Positions 9,325 through 17,480 of a stretch of 64,000 nt of DNA are shown piece after piece; positions within the stretch are counted from its first letter, which is position 1, and each line of letters starts with the position of its first letter. Origin of the DNA: Atopobacter sp. AH10 (lineage in GTDB: Bacteria; Bacillota; Bacilli; Lactobacillales; Aerococcaceae). The notes under the pieces were generated by a model, which was not told the DNA's origin, ran no database searches, and saw nothing but the letters and a program-made list of their open reading frames with translations. The DNA lies in assembly GCF_003664595.1 (NCBI RefSeq), contig NZ_QXPZ01000022.1:62001-126000 (forward strand), in the 5' to 3' direction. Position numbers and translations under genes: made by a program.

Positions 9325-10764
9325 TTAGTCTTCTGAGATCTTTTCTTCTGTCCCTTTATCCCAATAGAAGTGATAATGGCCTTTTCGATCTGTCCGTTCA
9401 TAAGTATGCGCTCCAAAGCAATCCCGTTGTGCTTGTATTAAGTTAGCAGGGAGATTTTCACTTCTATAACCATCAAAGTATGCAATCGCAGAACTAAAGC
9501 ATGGGCAAGGTAAGCCAGCTTGTACAGAGGCAGCTACTAAATCACGAATAGCTTGGTGACTTGCTGAAACTTGAGCTTTGAAGTAATCATCCAACAATAA
9601 ATTAGATAAATCCGCTTGCTTTTCAAAAGCATCTGTAATCCGTTGCAAGAATTGAGCTCGAATAATGCAACCAGCTCGGAAAATTTTAGCAATTTCTCCC
9701 AGCTTTAAATCCCAATTAAAATGTTGGCTAGCTTCTTGCATTTGAGCAAAGCCTTGAGCGTAAGACATGATTTTTGAGAAATAAAGTGCTTGACGAATTT
9801 TTTCAATCCATTCGTCCTTGTTCAATTGCTTTCCTTCAACTTCTATTGATCGATAGGCAGCTGCCCCTTTTAGACGCTCAGATTTTTGTGCAGAAAGGAA
9901 GCGAGCGAAAACAGATTCCGTAATAAGTGGCAATGGTGTCCCTAGATCTAAAGCTTGTTGGCTAGTCCATTTCCCAGTCCCCTTATTTCCGGCACGATCC
10001 AAAATCTTGTCCACAATTGGTTCACCGCTTAGAGGATCCTTTTGTTTCAAAATATGCGCTGTAATATCAATTAAATAGCTGTTTAATTCTGTTGTTTTCC
10101 ACTCTTCAAAAATTTCAGCAATTTCCTCATTAGATAACCCTAATAAGCGTTTCAATAAGTCGTAGGCTTCAGCAATTAATTGCATATCTCCATATTCGAT
10201 ACCGTTGTGAACCATTTTCACATAATGACCTGCACCATCCGGACCAATATAAGTTACACACGCTTGACCATCTTCAGCTTTTGCGGCAATCTTTTCAAGG
10301 ACAGGAGCAATAAGTTCATAAGCATCTTTAGGACCGCCTGGCATAATAGCCGGACCATAGAGAGCTCCTTCTTCCCCACCAGAAACGCCAGTTCCAATAA
10401 AATGAATGCCAGATTCTTTTAATTCTTCATGACGACGAATGGTTTCTTTAAAGAAAGTATTCCCACCATCAACTAAAGTATCTCCTTTATCTAAAAGCGG
10501 AAGAAGAGCTTGAATAGTTGCATCCGTTGCAAAACCGGCTTTTACCATCAAGATAATACGACGGGGTTTTTCGATAGAAGCTACGAATTCTTCTAGAGTT
10601 TCTGTCGGCACAAGTTTCTTCCCTGGGTTTTCTTCTACCACAGAAAAAGTTCTAGACGCCGTACGGTTATAAAGTGCTACAGTATAGCCATTGCGTTCGA
10701 TATTTAAGGCTAGGTTTTTTCCCATAACAGCCATACCTACAACCCCGATATTTGCTTTTGTCAT
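9325..10764 (-). CDS. gnd: 6-phosphogluconate dehydrogenase (decarboxylating)
   Basis: Gnd converts 6-phosphogluconate to ribulose 5-phosphate and CO2 with reduction of NADP+. The N-terminal Rossmann fold has the nucleotide loop [20 protein letters not shown]; the catalytic region includes [17 protein letters not shown] (Lys and Asn active residues). The C-terminal tail carries [21 protein letters not shown] and [10 protein letters not shown]. Length (479) is normal. The ATG at 10764 has AAAGGAG eight bases upstream; an in-frame TTG two codons earlier is too close to it. With zwf at 19971 the oxidative pentose phosphate branch is nearly complete in this window. Confidence 0.97.
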   Translation of the reverse strand: MTKANIGVVGMAVMGKNLALNIERNGYTVALYNRTASRTFSVVEENPGKKLVPTETLEEFVASIEKPRRIILMVKAGFATDATIQALLPLLDKGDTLVDGGNTFFKETIRRHEELKESGIHFIGTGVSGGEEGALYGPAIMPGGPKDAYELIAPVLEKIAAKAEDGQACVTYIGPDGAGHYVKMVHNGIEYGDMQLIAEAYDLLKRLLGLSNEEIAEIFEEWKTTELNSYLIDITAHILKQKDPLSGEPIVDKILDRAGNKGTGKWTSQQALDLGTPLPLITESVFARFLSAQKSERLKGAAAYRSIEVEGKQLNKDEWIEKIRQALYFSKIMSYAQGFAQMQEASQHFNWDLKLGEIAKIFRAGCIIRAQFLQRITDAFEKQADLSNLLLDDYFKAQVSASHQAIRDLVAASVQAGLPCPCFSSAIAYFDGYRSENLPANLIQAQRDCFGAHTYERTDRKGHYHFYWDKGTEEKISED

Positions 10765-10818
10765 TTGCAAAACTCCTTTGTATTTATTCTATACCTACTT
10801 GCCTTTTTTAAATTATTA

Positions 10819-10847
10819 TTTACAATCCTCTTTGAAATCTGTACAAT
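10819..10847 (+). promoter_or_regulatory. Promoter of the DUF4044-like small protein
   Basis: TTTACA (10819-10824) and TACAAT (10842-10847) with a 17-bp spacer, about 30 bp before the ribosome binding site of the gene at 10879. Confidence 0.72.
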
Positions 10848-10878
10848 TGGTGAGTGAATACTGACAGGGGGATGTAAA

Positions 10879-11028
10879 ATGAATAGTAGCAAAAAATTCA
10901 AACAAGTGAAGCCAAAAACCAAAATGGAACGTATTACCTCAGTGGTTGTCTGGCTCATGCTCTTTGCCATGCTTGGTACCCTAGTGATCACTATGGTTAT
11001 CGCCTTAAAATCTCAATTTTTCAATTAA
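10879..11028 (+). CDS. Small single-pass membrane protein, DUF4044-like (49 aa)
   Basis: A 49-residue protein. It has a basic N-terminus with KTKMERIT, one transmembrane helix (about residues 21-43, SVVVWLMLFAMLGTLVITMV) and a short tail. The pattern of a basic K-K-x-F/M-E-K/R-I-T followed by a VVWLML helix resembles the DUF4044 family of small Lactobacillales membrane proteins; I assign that from memory of the pattern. GGGGGAT lies six bases before the ATG, a good promoter lies upstream and a terminator downstream, so it looks like a real monocistronic gene. It is divergent from gnd. Confidence 0.8.
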   Translation: MNSSKKFKQVKPKTKMERITSVVVWLMLFAMLGTLVITMVIALKSQFFN

Positions 11029-11059
11029 TCGACCACTTTAAAGCAATTTGTTTACTGAT

Positions 11060-11088
11060 GAGGCTAGGACTTGCTCCTAGTCTCTTTT
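11060..11088 (+). terminator. Terminator after the 49-aa membrane protein gene
   Basis: GAGGCTAGGA and TCCTAGTCTC form a 10-bp stem (one G-T) with loop CTTGC, followed by TTTTATT. Confidence 0.85.
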
Positions 11089-11244
11089 ATTATAGATAGG
11101 CAAAAAAGCATTACAAACAGCCACTTCAAAAAATTCTACTGGCCACTTGTCATCATAGGCATTGGTTCATCTAATACTTCTTCATCATGGACTAAGGAAG
11201 AGCTAATTCTTAGCCCCTTAAAAGCTAGTAACAAGCTTGACCTC

Positions 11245-11646
11245 TTATTTGTGTTCAGCTTTTTTTGTCTTACCTGTCCACTCGCTATAGCCACCCTTTA
11301 AAATAGCGATATCACGATAGCCAGCTTTATACAATTGAATTGCCGCGCGTGTAGGAAGTGCCATCCCTTCTCCGTATAAACGAATTGGGGTATCCATCCG
11401 AAGTTCCTTGTAACGCAGTTTAAACTGACTAAATGGAATATTCCGAGCGCCTAAGATATGTTCTGCCTTGAATTCATCTACTTCACGCAAGTCAATGATC
11501 TGCGTACGTCTTAAATCCTCATTGAAATCATGACTGGTCAAAATTTTAGCTACTTTTTTGCGCTTATAACGTAAATATAAAAGCCAAATTAGCATTAACA
11601 ATAAGACAGACAATAAAACAGTATTAATCAATTTTAATAGGGTCAT
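11245..11646 (-). CDS. Membrane-anchored rhodanese-like protein lacking the catalytic cysteine
   Basis: The 133-residue protein has one N-terminal membrane helix (about 5-25), a basic stop-transfer (RYKRKKV) and a rhodanese domain (IDLREVDEFKAEHILGARNIPFSQF). In active sulfurtransferases a loop beginning with Cys follows the central strand (typically LYC..). Here the strand reads IRLYGEGMALPTRAAIQLY: the cysteine is Gly. It is therefore probably not a thiosulfate sulfurtransferase and may bind or scaffold instead. It begins 3 bp after the glucokinase stop, so it is the last gene of the rhomboid-glucokinase-rhodanese run, a set also found together in other lactic acid bacteria. Confidence 0.88.
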   Translation of the reverse strand: MTLLKLINTVLLSVLLLMLIWLLYLRYKRKKVAKILTSHDFNEDLRRTQIIDLREVDEFKAEHILGARNIPFSQFKLRYKELRMDTPIRLYGEGMALPTRAAIQLYKAGYRDIAILKGGYSEWTGKTKKAEHK

Positions 11647-11649
11647 CAG

Positions 11650-12633
11650 CTATTCAGCCTCCTTTTGAACAAATTCTGTTAAAACTAAGGCTGCTGCCCC
11701 AATAACACCCGCATCATTCCCTAATTGCGCTAATTTAAGAGTAGAGGATTCCAAAACTTGCGGGAACAGATTCTTTTCATATGCTGGCTTAAGCTTCTCC
11801 AACAAATAATTTCCTGCCTTAGATACCCCTCCGCCAATGACCACAATTTCTGGATTGAGAGTGTTAGCCAAATGGCTGAGTGCAAGGCCTAAATAGTCAG
11901 CAAATTCATCGATAACTTCTTCAGCCAATCTATCGCCAGATTTAGCTGCATCAAATATGTCTTTAGCCGTAAAGTCATTTCCACACGCTAGCAAATGAGG
12001 ATCAGCAAATGAAGCAGAAGTCTCTTGTAAAGCCCTTTTCGCCAAATTCACAATTCCCGTTGCACTAGCTACCGTTTCTAAACAACCCTTTTTCCCACAA
12101 GTACATGCAAATGCTTTATCTCGTTCAACTGTAATATGCCCTGCTTCACCAGCAGAACCACGGACTCCGTGCAAAAGATGTCCATCCGTTACCAAACCAC
12201 TGCCAACACCTGTGCCAAGAGTTACAAAAATCATGTTATCAGATTGGTTCCCTGCACCTAACCAACGTTCCCCTAAAGCCGCCACATTGGCATCGTTATC
12301 CATAAAGAAAGGAAGGTGGAAGGCTTCTTCAAATTGTTGACCTAACAACTGAAGCTCTTGCCAATTTAAATTATAGGCTCCAATAACTGTTCTATTTTTG
12401 CGATCAATTTGCCCTGGTGACCCCATACCAATACCGATCACCTTGCCTAAATCAAAATTTTTCCGACTAAACTCTTCTTTAATCGACTGAATCATATCTG
12501 AAACAATGTGTTGTCCCTTATCTTCAATCCGTGTTGGAATTGCCCATTGATGAAGGATTTGTCCATCAACAGTTACAAGAGCAAATTTACAGCTTGTTCC
12601 ACCTAAGTCAATGCCAATTAATTGATCTCCCAT
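11650..12633 (-). CDS. glcK: Glucokinase, ROK family
   Basis: A 327-residue ATP-dependent sugar kinase that phosphorylates glucose to glucose 6-phosphate, feeding glycolysis and the zwf-gnd branch. The N-terminal phosphate loop is IGIDLGGTSCKFALV; the catalytic region has FMDNDANVAALGE (catalytic Asp); the ROK zinc motif is CTCGKKGCLETVAS; the adenosine loop is GTGVGSG. Length and motifs match GlcK of Bacillus and lactobacilli. It lies between the rhomboid and rhodanese-like genes, in a likely operon. Confidence 0.94.
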   Translation of the reverse strand: MGDQLIGIDLGGTSCKFALVTVDGQILHQWAIPTRIEDKGQHIVSDMIQSIKEEFSRKNFDLGKVIGIGMGSPGQIDRKNRTVIGAYNLNWQELQLLGQQFEEAFHLPFFMDNDANVAALGERWLGAGNQSDNMIFVTLGTGVGSGLVTDGHLLHGVRGSAGEAGHITVERDKAFACTCGKKGCLETVASATGIVNLAKRALQETSASFADPHLLACGNDFTAKDIFDAAKSGDRLAEEVIDEFADYLGLALSHLANTLNPEIVVIGGGVSKAGNYLLEKLKPAYEKNLFPQVLESSTLKLAQLGNDAGVIGAAALVLTEFVQKEAE

Positions 12634-12654
12634 CCTCTTCCTCCTATCCTTTGC

Positions 12655-13335
12655 TTAAACACCTGATACTTGGCTTCCCTTAGCATACAAAAGGGCTAAA
12701 AGGGCTATATAAGCCAGTAAAGCTAAACCTCTATACAAACGAGCATGTCGATAATTATTTGGAAAGGCAAATATGATTGTCCATAAAGCACCACCTATAA
12801 AGCCACCCAAGTGGCCATAATTGTCCACATCATTTGACATAAGGCCATAAAACACATTCATTAGCACAAGCATTTTAAAATTTCTGGAAACAGCTTTTAG
12901 ATAATAATCCCTTGGAAAAATATATCCCAAGAGAACAAAAGCTGCAAAAAGGCCAAATAAAGATGTTGAAGCCCCTGCAGATAAATCTTGGCTAAAAGCA
13001 TAACTAGCTACATTACCCATGATACCACTTAATAAGTATAGTAAGGCAAAGCGAAAGCTAGCAAAAAAAGATTCAGCTAGTTGTCCCATATAATACAAGG
13101 TCAGACTATTCATCAATAAATGCACTAAGCCAATGTGTAAAAAAATAGGACTGACCAACCTCCACCATTGCCCTGTAGCAATAAGACTATTTACCTTGGC
13201 TCCAAAGAACACCAAAACAAGACCACTAGTCGACCCTCCAGCAAGCTCCATAGCAAGAAAAACAAGCACTTGTACCAATAAAAAGAAAGAGGTGACAGCA
13301 TTATGATTCCACTTGATATTCATAGAACCTCTCAT
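12655..13335 (-). CDS. Rhomboid family intramembrane serine protease
   Basis: A 226-residue protein with about seven hydrophobic segments. The catalytic dyad is present: Ser in GASTSLFG and His in NYGHLGGFIGG; the HIGLVHLLMNSLTLYYMG segment carries the conserved HxxxN helix. It cleaves membrane proteins within the bilayer; YqgP-type homologues act in membrane protein quality control. GGGAG seven bases upstream supports the ATG at 13335; an in-frame ATG at 13323 is possible. It is separated from rpmG by a terminator and followed closely by glcK. Confidence 0.92.
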   Translation of the reverse strand: MRGSMNIKWNHNAVTSFFLLVQVLVFLAMELAGGSTSGLVLVFFGAKVNSLIATGQWWRLVSPIFLHIGLVHLLMNSLTLYYMGQLAESFFASFRFALLYLLSGIMGNVASYAFSQDLSAGASTSLFGLFAAFVLLGYIFPRDYYLKAVSRNFKMLVLMNVFYGLMSNDVDNYGHLGGFIGGALWTIIFAFPNNYRHARLYRGLALLAYIALLALLYAKGSQVSGV

Positions 13336-13374
13336 ATCGACACTCCCGCTTCTATCTCATTATTATTCCTATAA

Positions 13375-13402
13375 GAAAAAGACGGACAAGGTGACCGTCT
13401 TT
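13375..13402 (-). terminator. Terminator after rpmG
   Basis: On the minus strand AAAGACGG and CCGTCTTT flank an 8-base loop and a T-run follows. It separates rpmG from the rhomboid gene. Confidence 0.85.
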
Positions 13403-13407
13403 CAGCT

Positions 13408-13560
13408 TTATTTTTTAACTTCGCGATGCAAGGTCACTTTCCGTAATCTTGGACAATATTTTTTAACTTCCAAACGATCAGGATTGTTCCGTTTGTTTTT
13501 AGTCGTTAGGTAGTTACGATCGCCACATTCTGTGCATTCAAGAATAATATGTGTACGCAT
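13408..13560 (-). CDS. rpmG: 50S ribosomal protein L33
   Basis: This 50-residue ORF reads [18 protein letters not shown] and ends [17 protein letters not shown], a clear L33. Three of the four zinc-ribbon positions are Cys (9, 12 and 36), but the fourth (position 39) is Leu, so zinc binding is probably lost or weakened, a known intermediate between C+ and C- forms. It is monocistronic, with an extended -10 (TGATACAAT; hexamer 13609-13614 on the minus strand) upstream and a terminator downstream. A second, C+ or C-, copy elsewhere in the genome is likely. Confidence 0.95.
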   Translation of the reverse strand: MRTHIILECTECGDRNYLTTKNKRNNPDRLEVKKYCPRLRKVTLHREVKK

Positions 13561-13851
13561 CTTATTCCCTCCTCTAATATTCGTTAGGTTAATACTTCAA
13601 CAGACGCTATTGTATCATGTTTAAAGGGGAGAATCTAGCTTTTTTTACTGGATATATAGAAAGTCCTTACTCATCTCGTTTGAAAGCTTGGATTAGACTC
13701 TAGTCAAGTTCAAGTAAAAAAAATATCTCGCTACGCTTAGATCACCAAAAGTCAACATAGAGGAAATTCTTTTTTGAAAAGTAGTCCAAAACTTGATTCT
13801 GACAAGCTTTTTCGCTATGATTAATTTAACTGAATTGTCATAGAATTGCCC
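13561..13851. other. Intergenic region between rpmG and the 13.9-kb gene
   Basis: This AT-rich gap holds the rpmG promoter at 13609-13614 and the plus-strand promoter that follows it. I see no ORF, repeat or RNA motif in the remainder. Confidence 0.6.
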
Positions 13852-13880
13852 TTGAATTATCCTTTTGGCTAGCCTATGAT
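13852..13880 (+). promoter_or_regulatory. Promoter for the 13917-15078 gene pair
   Basis: TTGAAT (13852-13857), 17 bp, TATGAT (13875-13880), followed within 40 bp by the ribosome binding site of the next gene. Confidence 0.75.
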
Positions 13881-13916
13881 AAAATTACTTTTAAATAGAC
13901 GAAAGAGGTGTTCCGC

Positions 13917-14573
13917 ATGGAATGGACAATGATAATTGTTCTACTCATTCTTGCCATCTTATGCTTCCTTATCTCCCTCATCTTAAGAGATAACAGCTAC
14001 GATGACCAAGATAGCGAAGCAGAAGAAGCCTTATTGGAGGCTAATCGCGAAATTTACCAACTCAAAAAGCAAATTCAGGACTTGGAAGACCAAATTAACC
14101 CACAACAACCCTTGTCCGAAAAAGAACTTTATCAATCTACAATCGAACCTGAAGGATTAAAAATTGGTGGCTACGACAATACCACTGACATTAAGAACGA
14201 TTTCTCATCTACTTATGAGGATTTATATAGTGCAGAAGATTACGATAGCCCTTCAAGTAACTCTTCATCAACTTATTCTTTAAACGATGATTATACTTAT
14301 GATCAAACAGATGGAAGTTCTTTCTCTAGCGCAACGCAAATTTTCCATAAAGGTGATTTTGTACCTGACGAAGATGACTACTATTCTGCTGACGACTCTT
14401 ATAACAACTATAACTATGAATCAAATGATCAAGGCCCTTCAACCAAAGATCAAATCATTTCCTTATATAATCAAGGGGAAGCTTTAGGAACTATAGCGGA
14501 TAAATTAGACGTTCCAGTAACAACTGTTCAATTGGTCATTGATAATTATTTAGAAGAGCAATCGGTCAAATAG
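13917..14573 (+). CDS. Membrane-anchored acidic low-complexity protein, unknown function
   Basis: I do not recognise this 218-residue protein as a named gene. It has an N-terminal transmembrane helix (about residues 3-25), a coiled-coil stretch (about 35-65, EANREIYQLKKQIQDLEDQI), a long Asp/Ser/Tyr-rich disordered middle (about 95-165) and a C-terminal 40-residue helical segment (QIISLYNQGEALGTIADKLD) that looks like a small helix-turn-helix. AGAGG lies eight bases before the ATG at 13917; the GTG three codons earlier overlaps that site. It is 10 bp upstream of the MltG-like gene and likely cotranscribed. A role at the envelope is inference. Confidence 0.8.
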   Translation: MEWTMIIVLLILAILCFLISLILRDNSYDDQDSEAEEALLEANREIYQLKKQIQDLEDQINPQQPLSEKELYQSTIEPEGLKIGGYDNTTDIKNDFSSTYEDLYSAEDYDSPSSNSSSTYSLNDDYTYDQTDGSSFSSATQIFHKGDFVPDEDDYYSADDSYNNYNYESNDQGPSTKDQIISLYNQGEALGTIADKLDVPVTTVQLVIDNYLEEQSVK

Positions 14574-14583
14574 GAGGCTATTT

Positions 14584-15078
14584 ATGAAAACTGTATTTCG
14601 GTCTATTGGTATCGGCTTTTTATTGGCCGCTATGGTTATTGCTGCTTTGTTTTTTGGAAAATCATACTTACCAGAACCCATTGCTCGTTTCATTAATACA
14701 GATTCTGGTCAGTCTTCTCAACAATACCAAGCCCTAAAGAAAGAATACGAAGATTACAAGAAAAACGCCGAACATGAAATCGCCCTACTAAAAGAACAAT
14801 CTGACAAAAAGAAAGATGGGACATCCGATAAAAAAGATGACTCATCCTCAAAAGCGAAGGGATTAAACGAAGATGGAAGCTTTACTATTAATGAAGGAGA
14901 AGCTTCTAGCTCTGTTATCTCTCGCATGGCAGAAGCAAAACTGTTAGACGACGCTAGTGTCTTCACTAATTACATGCAATCAAACGGATTAGACGGTAAG
15001 ATTCTCCCAGGAACTTACAAATTGTCTAACGAAATGTCTTATGAACAAATTGGAGCTATTATTACTGGTCAACAATAA
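14584..15078 (+). CDS. Membrane protein with MltG-like LysM segment but no transglycosylase domain
   Basis: The 164-residue protein starts with a transmembrane helix (about 8-26), then a Lys/Glu/Asp/Ser-rich spacer (about 45-95), then a compact domain from residue 98 (SFTINEGEASSSVISRMAEA ... DGKILPGTYKLSNEMSYEQI). This last part resembles the LysM-like subdomain of the endolytic transglycosylase MltG (pattern: I-x-E-G ... L-x-x-G-x-Y-x-L-S). The YceG catalytic domain with its glutamate is absent, so it probably binds or regulates rather than cuts peptidoglycan. It is cotranscribed with the coiled-coil protein and convergent with pbp2B. Confidence 0.8.
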   Translation: MKTVFRSIGIGFLLAAMVIAALFFGKSYLPEPIARFINTDSGQSSQQYQALKKEYEDYKKNAEHEIALLKEQSDKKKDGTSDKKDDSSSKAKGLNEDGSFTINEGEASSSVISRMAEAKLLDDASVFTNYMQSNGLDGKILPGTYKLSNEMSYEQIGAIITGQQ

Positions 15079-15093
15079 GTCTAACTTATACAT

Positions 15094-15123
15094 AAAAGGA
15101 GGTGGATTTCCCACCTCCTTTTA
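15094..15123. terminator. Bidirectional terminator between the MltG-like gene and pbp2B
   Basis: AAAGGAGGTGG and CCACCTCCTTT form an 11-bp stem with a 4-base loop, with A- and T-runs on both sides. It serves two convergent genes. Confidence 0.88.
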
Positions 15124-17316
15124 TTATTGCCCATTTGTTTGATTTGCAGATGGATTGCTTCCATTTGTTAAGGACGGGTTGAGATTATCCTCTCCTCTAC
15201 CATTGACCTGGTTAGGCTGAGGTGTTTCTAGAGGATTAGGCGTATCCTCACCTGTTTGATCCCATCTTTTATTGAAATACAAATCAAAGACTCTTAAAGC
15301 AACCTTTTTAGCCAAAACATCTTCTCCTGACGCATTTTGGTAAGGCAAAACGACTGCTACCACTATCTCAGGATTGTTATAAGGTGCATAACCAACAAAA
15401 GTTGAGTTAATCACATTCCGACCTTTCTCAGCTTCAATAGGACCATCATAAAAGGCTTCCGCAGTCCCTGTTTTACCTGCAACAGGAATATTAAAGGCTG
15501 CAAATTCATTGGCCGTCCCATTTGCACCATGAGTCACCTGATACAGACCGTTTTGAACATGCTCAATGATCGCTTTAGAACATTGAATATGATTCATAAC
15601 TGTAGGTGCTACAGGCGTTTCTAGAGCGCCTAAATTCCCATTTTTATCGGTACCACGAATAGATCGGACAAAACGTGGAGATACTCTAACCCCATCATTA
15701 GCAATCGTCGACATATAGCTGGCTAATTGCAAGGGGGTGTACAAGTCGTACTGCCCATATGAAAAGTCTAGCGCATAGAAAGTTTCCCTTGAAACCCCCT
15801 TAAAACCAGTGCTTTCCATCGGTAGATCTACACCCGTTTTTACACCAAGTCCAAATTGCGCATAATAATTACGCAACTTATCAAAGACTGTCGGATTAAT
15901 ATCCAACAATCCACCCGGCTCATAGTTACTTTGCCCTCCCATCATCATAGCAAGGCGCATCATATAAACGTTAGACGACCTTTCCAAGGCCTGTATATCA
16001 GTTAAAGGAATCTTCCCCCCATCTCGGTTAAAGACAGAAGTTTTTGGTTTAGAACCTTGGAAGACAATCGCTTCATCTGTGATCGTATTCTTATCTGGGG
16101 TGATCACCCCATCCATATAAGCTGCTAATACTGTCGCAGCTTTAATAGAAGATCCCATCCCAAAGCTAGAATTAATGGCTCCTAATGCATCATCTACAAT
16201 GCCATTTTCGGATTCTTCTCCTTCACGAGCCATACGTTTCCCAGCAACAGCCAAAAGATCGCCATTCTTAGGATTCATCGCCACAATATAAGCTCGATCC
16301 GCTAAAGGTTTTGGTAATTGTCTTAAAGTCTCTTCAGTAATCTCTTCTACACGTTTTTGGAAGTTCATATCAATTGAAAGGACTAAATTATCCCCTTTTT
16401 TCCCTTGATAGACTTCTTTTTGATCCACAACATCTTGCGTATTGCTAGTTGTATTAATGATTTTCTTCTTAGTCCCTGACAAAACAGATTCGTATTGTTC
16501 TTCGATATAAGAATTCCCAATACGATCGTTCAAAGAATAGCCTTTATTCAAATATTCTTTCATTTTATCTCTTGGCAAACCGGTTGATTCCTGAGTGACA
16601 TTCCCTAACAAAGTGCGCAAAAGGTTGCCTTCTGGGTAGCGACGAGTCCAATCTGTTGCCACATTCACCCCATCCAGTCGAGACAGTCTCTCGTTCACTA
16701 GAGCTACTTCTTCATTGGTCACTCCATCATTTTTAACTGTTACCGTTGACAAAGAATAGGCTGCCGCCATTTTTTTAAAAATAGCAATAACATTTTTCTC
16801 TTTATCCGAATAGAGGATATCCTTATCTTTTACAAGTTTCAATTGCTCTAAATACAGTTTACTTCCTGTTAAACGGTTAAAAGAAGCAGGTGTTCTTTTT
16901 TGTAGCTCAGTTTCATGTGTTGCTGCCCAATAATCTTTTAGATCTCGTTTGGTTAATCCTTTTATATCCACAGTGATTAATTGGGCTAGATCTTTGGCAA
17001 TACCCGCAATTTTAGCTGGACTATGATCCATTGCCCGAGTATAAATGATCGATAATTTAGGTTCATTCCCAACCATTACCCTGCCCTTAGCATCATAAAT
17101 TAAGCCTCTAGGTACTGAAATAGAGGATTCTGTTGTCTCAGTACGCTCCACTAAGGCAGTGAATTCTGTCCCCTTAACAATTTGGAGATAGCTTAGCCGG
17201 ATAATCAATAGAGAAAAGGAAATGAACACGATAAGAAAAAGTAAATTTAATCGAAAAGGAATATGCGAACGTCGCTTATCATTTCGATGGTCACGTAATC
17301 GGTTAGATATGTTCAT
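15124..17316 (-). CDS. pbp2B: Class B penicillin-binding protein (PBP2b-like transpeptidase)
   Basis: A 730-residue D,D-transpeptidase for peripheral (elongation) peptidoglycan. It has a short cytoplasmic basic tail, one membrane helix (about 25-47, NLLFLIVFISFSLLIIRLSY), the dimerisation domain (SSISVPRGLIYDAKGRVM) and the catalytic domain: SxxK in GSSIKAATVLAAY, SxN in SSNVYMMRL, KTG in GKTGTAEAFY. The segment GYSLNDRIGNSYIEEQYE is characteristic of the pneumococcal PBP2b group. The C-terminus is a Pro/Asn/Gly-rich tail of about 50 residues beyond the usual end. The ATG at 17316 has GAGGG eight bases upstream; the in-frame GTG at 17343 has no such site. Confidence 0.92.
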   Translation of the reverse strand: MNISNRLRDHRNDKRRSHIPFRLNLLFLIVFISFSLLIIRLSYLQIVKGTEFTALVERTETTESSISVPRGLIYDAKGRVMVGNEPKLSIIYTRAMDHSPAKIAGIAKDLAQLITVDIKGLTKRDLKDYWAATHETELQKRTPASFNRLTGSKLYLEQLKLVKDKDILYSDKEKNVIAIFKKMAAAYSLSTVTVKNDGVTNEEVALVNERLSRLDGVNVATDWTRRYPEGNLLRTLLGNVTQESTGLPRDKMKEYLNKGYSLNDRIGNSYIEEQYESVLSGTKKKIINTTSNTQDVVDQKEVYQGKKGDNLVLSIDMNFQKRVEEITEETLRQLPKPLADRAYIVAMNPKNGDLLAVAGKRMAREGEESENGIVDDALGAINSSFGMGSSIKAATVLAAYMDGVITPDKNTITDEAIVFQGSKPKTSVFNRDGGKIPLTDIQALERSSNVYMMRLAMMMGGQSNYEPGGLLDINPTVFDKLRNYYAQFGLGVKTGVDLPMESTGFKGVSRETFYALDFSYGQYDLYTPLQLASYMSTIANDGVRVSPRFVRSIRGTDKNGNLGALETPVAPTVMNHIQCSKAIIEHVQNGLYQVTHGANGTANEFAAFNIPVAGKTGTAEAFYDGPIEAEKGRNVINSTFVGYAPYNNPEIVVAVVLPYQNASGEDVLAKKVALRVFDLYFNKRWDQTGEDTPNPLETPQPNQVNGRGEDNLNPSLTNGSNPSANQTNGQ

Positions 17317-17396
17317 GTATTTGTCCCTCATTTGTTTGTTCACTTTGATTAGTATATCAAAAATTGAGCAAAAAAAAACGCTTGATCAAGAGTCTT

Positions 17397-17425
17397 TTGA
17401 GATTTCTTAATGGCAATGTTATAAT
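17397..17425 (+). promoter_or_regulatory. Promoter of the DEAD-box helicase gene
   Basis: TTGAGA (17397-17402), 17 bp, TATAAT (17420-17425). The palindrome CTTGATCAAG lies just upstream at about 17381-17390. The roughly 50-base leader may be structured, as in cold-shock helicase genes, but this is inference. Confidence 0.75.
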
Positions 17426-17480
17426 GACCCTTATAAGGCCAAGCTAGTTAGGAAAGATTTTAGCGAAAGGATTTTACTGA

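Noticed and set aside
11071-11301. Plus-strand ORF after the 49-residue gene
   Set aside because: It starts inside a terminator hairpin and overlaps the rhodanese-like gene.
13699-13730. Similarity between CTAGTCAAGTTCAAGTAAAAA near 13700 and CTAGTCAAGCTCTAGTAAAAA near 57830
   Set aside because: About 20 bases with mismatches in AT-rich spacers; not enough to call a repeat family.
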